Below are positions 7,541 through 11,145 of a stretch of 11,145 nt of DNA, piece after piece. The number at the start of each line of letters is the position of its first letter. Position 1 is the stretch's first letter. The translations under genes were made by a program, and so were the position numbers. This DNA comes from Planctomycetia bacterium (GTDB lineage Bacteria > Planctomycetota > Planctomycetia > Pirellulales > UBA1268), in the NCBI GenBank assembly GCA_009923125.1, contig RFUD01000037.1:1-11145 (forward strand), in the 5' to 3' direction. The notes beneath the pieces were generated by a model. The model did not search any database and was not told the origin of the DNA. It worked only from the letters and a program-made list of their open reading frames with translations.

Positions 7541-8189
7541 TGTGCGGCGATCGCCCGCGGCCTGATCCAGCGGTGAGCAGCCCCAACTCGAAGCCGCGGG
7601 TCACGCAGTGGGCCGTCGAGGAGGCGTCGAGTTTCTCCTTGATCGCCGCGACGTGGGCCCGCACCGTGCGATCGGCGATCGATAGCCGCCGGCAGATCTC
7701 CTTCTCCGACAGTCCATCCCGCAACAGCAACAGCACCTCCGTCTCGCGGGGCGAAAGTGGACCGCCCTTCTCCCGCGCCGCCAGCCGCCGAGCCACCTCC
7801 TCTCCGATCGGACGCCCGCCCGCGTGCACCTCCCCGATCGCCTCGAGCAATTCGAGGAAGCCGACCGTCTTGGTGATATAGCCGGCTGCTCCTGCCTCGA
7901 GCGCCGCGACCGCGTCGGACTCGTCCTGCGACGAGGTGAGCATCAGTACCCGGGCCGCGGGCGCCGCGGCGAGAATTCGCCTTACGGCCGTGGCGCCGTC
8001 GCCATCGGCCAGCCTGAAGTCCATGAGCGTGACGTCGGGCCCATGCCGCTGCCACAGTCTCACGGCGGCTGCCACGTCGTTGGCCTGCGCCACGACTTCG
8101 AAGCCCGGCGCAGCGGCGATCGCATGTGCCAGCGATTCACAGAACACGGGATGGTCGTCGACGATCAGCAGCCGAATCACATCAGACAT
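7530..8189 (-). CDS. NarL/LuxR-family response regulator
   Basis: DNA-binding response regulator, 219 aa, cytoplasmic, probably phosphorylated by the adjacent kinase. The receiver domain (6-122) has the acidic pair Asp11-Asp12, the phospho-acceptor Asp57 in LMDFRL, the switch residue Thr85 and the conserved Lys107. A LuxR-type helix-turn-helix follows: LSPRETEVLLLL (145-156) through SEKEICRRLSIADRTVRAHV (161-180), with 'AAIKEKLDASS' after it. Start: the ATG at 8189 has GAGG nine bases upstream; a GTG five codons earlier overlaps that site and is less likely. It begins 36 bp after the kinase stop. The last codons lie in a 20-bp repeat that supplies the stop. Confidence 0.95.
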   Translation of the reverse strand: MSDVIRLLIVDDHPVFCESLAHAIAAAPGFEVVAQANDVAAAVRLWQRHGPDVTLMDFRLADGDGATAVRRILAAAPAARVLMLTSSQDESDAVAALEAGAAGYITKTVGFLELLEAIGEVHAGGRPIGEEVARRLAAREKGGPLSPRETEVLLLLRDGLSEKEICRRLSIADRTVRAHVAAIKEKLDASSTAHCVTRGFELGLLTAGSGRGRSPHMPV

Positions 8190-8225
8190 TCTGAACGCCC
8201 TCACGTGGTTGAACTGATGCCGCCA

Positions 8226-10445
8226 CTATGCGGACGAGCCGGCCGGCTCGCCATTGCCTAAACCGGCACGAATGCTCACGGGCAGCCTCACCACGACCTG
8301 CGTGCCATGGCCGGGCGCGGTCTGCACCGCAATGTCGGCACCGATGCGGCGGGCTCGCTCCCGCATGCCGCGCAGGCCGTAATGCCCCTCGACCGCCGAC
8401 CGGGCCTCCGCGTCGAACCCCGCACCGTCGTCGGCCACGGTGAGGCATACGCTCCCGTGCCCGTGTCCTTGGAAATCCTGCCGCAGCCCCACTTCGATGC
8501 GGTGGGCATGGGCATGACGGATCGCATTGGTGACCGCCTCGCGAACGATCCGCACGAGCTGGTACTGGGTCGCCGGCGCGACGTCGGGACTCGGGCGATC
8601 GGCTTCGAAGACGAGCGGCACCGACGTGAGCGGTTCCAGGTGACGCAGCTGCGTTGCGATCGACTCCCGGAGCGAGCCCTCGACGTGCACGGGATCACGG
8701 AGGTCCCAGAGAAACCCGCGGGCCTCCGACTGGAGACCGGCCAGCAGCTGCCGCTGCTGCCTGAGCACGTTCCGCATCCGCTCGTCGCCCGCCCCGTGCG
8801 CAGCGACGTCGAGCCGCAGCGACAGCCCCGCCAGCCCCTGCTCGAGGGTGTCGTGAAACTCGCAGGCGATCCGCTGGCGCTCCTCCGCCGCCGCCTCGGC
8901 CTGCAGCTTGGTCTCCAGGAGTGCGAGTTGCCGCGCCACCTGCCGCCGCAGGAGCACGACCCAGCCTGTCGTGATGCTCGCGACCGCTGCCACCGTCGCC
9001 AAGGCCGCGACCAGCCGGTGCGGCTTCCACCACGACGGGGCCCGGATGAGCCGCATGTCGGCGGCCGATCGCAGTAGCAATTGCAACTGCCCGAACGGCT
9101 TGGCGGCAGAGACTCTACCGACGGCGTCCATATCGGTCGCGTCCTCCCGCACGATTCCTGTCGCGACCACCTCGCTGCCGGGCTCCAGGCGGCGGAGGGT
9201 CTGAAAGGTATCCCGCTGGGCCACGGCGACCACGCTCGTGCTGCCCGACTGGAGCAACACCGCGCCCGCGGTCCCCGCCGCCTGCACGTCCACGACCCGG
9301 GCAGGGAACGTGACGAGGCAGCCCTTGTAGTCGCCCGGCGCAGCGACCGCGCCGTGATACGAGGCATGCCTGTTGATGGCCACGATCTCGTCCGGGGTGA
9401 TCCGAATCGGCTGCAGCGGCCGATCCGATTCGATCCGCCGCACGACGGCCTCGACGATGCCGGCCACGTCGCGCTGGCCGTCGACAAAGCCCGCCACCTC
9501 GACCCGGTCTCCCGGCACGAATCGCTCCGAGGAAGCCGTCTCCACTCGCACGCCCATCGTGCCCTGCTGGATGTAGAGAAATTTCTCGTGCTCCGCGAAC
9601 GTGACCATGCCCTGCGTGCGGATGCGGTGCCCGTCCGTGGGATCGGGGCTGTATTGTGCGATCGCGTGGAGCGGCACTTCGGGTGATTCGAACGGTGCCC
9701 CCGTCGAAGGCCGTTCGACCGTGATATCCTCGGAACGTTTGACCAGCAGCCGCGACGACTGCCGCTCGCCACGGGTGTTGAACTGCATCGCCGCCACACC
9801 CACGATCCGCACGTCTGCATCGACCAGATGCTCCGGTGCCTGGGGCATGATCTTCTTCGGCACCACCACCGTGAAGCGGTTGGAATGGTTGGCGGTGATC
9901 AGCAGCCAATCGTCGCCCCCGTCACGAACGCCCTGCACCAGGCCCTGCACGGTCACCCGCACGCAGTCGTCCACACCGCTGAAGAACCGCTCCTTATCGA
10001 TCGGCCTCGGCACCGGCTCGGGCTTCTCGCCGAGGATCTGGATCGTCTCGGGAAAGATGTTCGGTGAATAGCCGCCCCGATTGGTCCAGCCTGCCACCTC
10101 TGCCTCCTGTCCCGGTGCAAGTCGGGCCAACACGTCGGGATCGCACTGGAGCACGACGGGCCGCGAAGCCGCCGGCGGGGTATCGATCCAGATTCCCCCG
10201 GACTCGTCCTGAATGATCAGGCCGCTTCCACCCCGCCACGTCACGACGCCCCGGACGGTCACCTGCCGCCGTTCAGGGGCGTTCACGTCGGCGAGCACGT
10301 CACGGATCCGCACATGGGGCGGGAGCGGCTGACCGTCTTTACCAGCAGCCGCGGTCGCCGGCCACGTTGCCGTGAACATCGCGGCGACTGCGAACGACAC
10401 GCAGCCCGCGATACCTGTGCGAGGAAAGCGTCTGCGTCGGCCCAT
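8226..10445 (-). CDS. Sensor histidine kinase with OB-like extracytoplasmic domains
   Basis: Membrane sensor kinase, 739 aa, pairing with the regulator just downstream. An N-terminal signal sequence (about 7-34) leads to a large exported region (35-472) with four related segments near 47-120, 158-222, 258-340 and 360-460. They show patterns such as VTVRGVVTW, GLIIQDESGGIWI, IRTQGMVTF, FLYIQQGTMGVRV and PGDRVEVAGF that resemble OB-fold beta-barrels; I infer this from pattern only. One membrane helix follows (478-499), then a coiled coil (500-522). The HisKA_3 motif ERQRIACEFHDTLEQGLAG places the phospho-acceptor at His531. The ATPase domain has the N box (REAVTNAIRHA, Asn640), G1 (DDGAGF, 672-677), G2 (GLRGMRER) and GHGT (712-715). 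Start: the ATG at 10445 follows GAGGTG at about 5 bp; upstream in-frame codons to 10601 lack support. The C-terminal tail after VVVRLPV runs through a 20-bp repeat. Confidence 0.93.
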   Translation of the reverse strand: MGRRRRFPRTGIAGCVSFAVAAMFTATWPATAAAGKDGQPLPPHVRIRDVLADVNAPERRQVTVRGVVTWRGGSGLIIQDESGGIWIDTPPAASRPVVLQCDPDVLARLAPGQEAEVAGWTNRGGYSPNIFPETIQILGEKPEPVPRPIDKERFFSGVDDCVRVTVQGLVQGVRDGGDDWLLITANHSNRFTVVVPKKIMPQAPEHLVDADVRIVGVAAMQFNTRGERQSSRLLVKRSEDITVERPSTGAPFESPEVPLHAIAQYSPDPTDGHRIRTQGMVTFAEHEKFLYIQQGTMGVRVETASSERFVPGDRVEVAGFVDGQRDVAGIVEAVVRRIESDRPLQPIRITPDEIVAINRHASYHGAVAAPGDYKGCLVTFPARVVDVQAAGTAGAVLLQSGSTSVVAVAQRDTFQTLRRLEPGSEVVATGIVREDATDMDAVGRVSAAKPFGQLQLLLRSAADMRLIRAPSWWKPHRLVAALATVAAVASITTGWVVLLRRQVARQLALLETKLQAEAAAEERQRIACEFHDTLEQGLAGLSLRLDVAAHGAGDERMRNVLRQQRQLLAGLQSEARGFLWDLRDPVHVEGSLRESIATQLRHLEPLTSVPLVFEADRPSPDVAPATQYQLVRIVREAVTNAIRHAHAHRIEVGLRQDFQGHGHGSVCLTVADDGAGFDAEARSAVEGHYGLRGMRERARRIGADIAVQTAPGHGTQVVVRLPVSIRAGLGNGEPAGSSA
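8235..8250. repeat. 16-bp perfect palindrome at the kinase 3' end
   Basis: CGAGCCGGCCGGCTCG is self-complementary and lies in the last codons of the kinase gene, overlapping the 20-bp repeat copy 2 by two bases and ending about 10 bp before the stop codon. In RNA it could form a short hairpin between kinase and regulator. GC-rich palindromes also arise by chance in DNA of this composition. Confidence 0.5.
8249..8268. repeat. 20-bp direct repeat, copy 2
   Basis: Exact copy of 7521-7540, here inside the kinase coding sequence. On the minus strand it is read as A-G-L-G-N-G in a frame different from that used at copy 1, where the same bases give the regulator's stop codon. The two copies are 728 bp apart in direct orientation and bracket the regulator gene. 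Confidence 0.9.
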
Positions 10446-10492
10446 CGTGTCACCTCGAAAGCGATCGGATGCCGCGATCGGCTCCACTCCCC

Positions 10493-10520
10493 TTCTTACA
10501 ACACCCACAGGGCTGGTCAA
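10493..10520 (-). promoter_or_regulatory. Possible promoter for the kinase-regulator operon
   Basis: On the minus strand TTGACC (10520-10515) is followed, after 16 bp, by TAAGAA (10498-10493), which would start transcription roughly 40 bp before the kinase ATG. The -35 is good and the -10 is weak. It lies in the 196-bp gap between the kinase and the divergent kinase-fragment gene, where I see nothing else. Confidence 0.3.
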
Positions 10521-10641
10521 ACCTCGCCTGCAGCATCGGCGGCCGCCGCATCGTCGCCCCCGCCACCATGGAGATACGGAAGCCGCGAAACCGCGAAACA
10601 AGGTCCATCAAAGGACACACAGGCAGCCTTGGGGCGCGCGC

Positions 10642-10926
10642 ATGAACATCCGGGGCTATCTCGGCATCGACGCCGGCGCGCGCGGGCTGTCGGTGATCGT
10701 CACGGATGAACGGCTGAAGATCATCGCCGATGGCGAGGCTTCTTATGCGATGGTGCCGGGGCGGGCGGCCGCTTGGGTCGGCCGTCCGCCTGCGGGCAGG
10801 GATGCACGGAGATCAGTGATCTTTGTCAGTCGTCGCCGCCGGGCGAGTCGGCTTCGCCGCCGCTCTCGACGGCGGGACGACAACGCCCATGATGCCGTAA
10901 TAATGCATCGTGTTGCTGCGTTGTGA
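10642..10926 (+). pseudogene. Truncated FGGY-type carbohydrate kinase (5' fragment)
   Basis: The first 40 codons resemble the start of an FGGY sugar kinase of the xylulokinase kind, which would phosphorylate a pentose or related sugar: YLGIDAGARGLSVIVTDE (the N-terminal ATPase-fold phosphate motif, where functional members usually have GIDxGT) and GEASYAMVPG. After about 10761 the similarity stops and the frame becomes Arg-rich sequence with a stop at 10924-10926, so more than 90% of the usual roughly 500-aa enzyme is missing. The last third of the frame overlaps the DUF1559 fragment on the other strand. Almost certainly inactive. Family identity is moderately secure because the visible part is short. 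Confidence 0.6.
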
Positions 10927-11145
10927 TGTCGTCGAGGTGTCGCCCGCCACCCGCCGATCAACTTCATCCGCGGTGTGTGGACAGTGCAACTGCGGAAACC
11001 GCACGCTCAACGCCGGCGCGGCATTTGGGTCGAGCGAGGTCGTGATCCCAGCGATGTTGAAGTCGAGCCGATCATACAACGCGCCCTGCTCGATGAAGGG
11101 CAGCATGCGAGCCACCCACGAGATGCCTTGCCACAGACGCCTTCG
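10813..11145 (-). pseudogene. DUF1559 protein gene, C-terminally truncated, 5' end outside window
   Basis: The frame is open to the window edge and its first visible residues read RRLWQGISWVARMLPFIEQG, the segment preceding and including the family's 'PFIEQ' motif. Family-like sequence continues ('ALYDRLDFNIAG', 'FPQLHCP', 'NTMHYYGIMG') until about residue 90 of the visible part. The frame then runs VVVPPSRAAAKPTRPAATTDKDH to a TGA at 10813-10815. The second half of a normal DUF1559 protein, including the H-x9-DG signature visible in the complete paralogue here, is missing. The prepilin-like N-terminus would lie beyond 11145. I call it a pseudogene because it is truncated beside another gene fragment; a functional short variant cannot be excluded. 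Confidence 0.65.

Noticed and set aside
10446..10601. Longer start for the histidine kinase (52 more residues)
   Set aside because: The extra residues are Arg/Cys/Gly-rich and would put a signal sequence in mid-protein. The ATG at 10445 has a strong GAGGTG site and is followed directly by the signal sequence.

Overview
The window looks like chromosomal DNA of a high-GC planctomycete (Pirellulales-like). The main evidence is a full-length DUF1559 pseudopilin-like protein, followed by the small carboxypeptidase-regulatory-like lipoprotein that often accompanies such proteins in this phylum, plus a second partial DUF1559 gene at the right edge. Nothing in the window gives a species name. Most of the very long antisense reading frames are GC-rich shadows of real genes and are left out.

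Layout. (1) 49-2817, minus: DNA topoisomerase I (topA). (2) 2818-2978: divergent promoter region with a good sigma70-like promoter reading right. (3) 2979-5207, plus: a membrane-anchored, PpiD/SurA-like protein with a long Ala/Lys/Pro-rich insertion, followed by a likely rho-independent terminator. (4) 5366 to about 5641, plus: a decayed IS3-family orfA with an in-frame stop; next to it is a doubtful 92-aa minus-strand ORF (5649-5927). (5) 5924-7411, minus: lipoprotein and DUF1559 protein, adjacent and in the order DUF1559 then lipoprotein. (6) 7530-10445, minus: a two-component pair, a sensor histidine kinase with a large extracytoplasmic region of probable OB-like repeats followed by a NarL/LuxR-type response regulator. 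(7) 10642-10926, plus: the first roughly 40 codons of an FGGY-type sugar kinase, then unrelated sequence. (8) 10813-11145, minus: a DUF1559 gene that lacks its C-terminal part and enters from beyond the window edge. Items 7 and 8 converge and overlap, so they look like a rearrangement scar.

How the genes may work together. The kinase and regulator are one same-strand unit (36-bp gap). The DUF1559-lipoprotein pair follows on the same strand after 118 bp, so the pair could be a target of the regulator or part of the same transcript; this is inference. The response regulator gene is bracketed by an exact 20-bp direct repeat, one copy over its stop codon and the other inside the 3' end of the kinase gene. 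That repeat is the most unexplained structure in the window. I found no CRISPR array, tRNA, rRNA or complete mobile element, and no convincing new defence or biosynthetic system.
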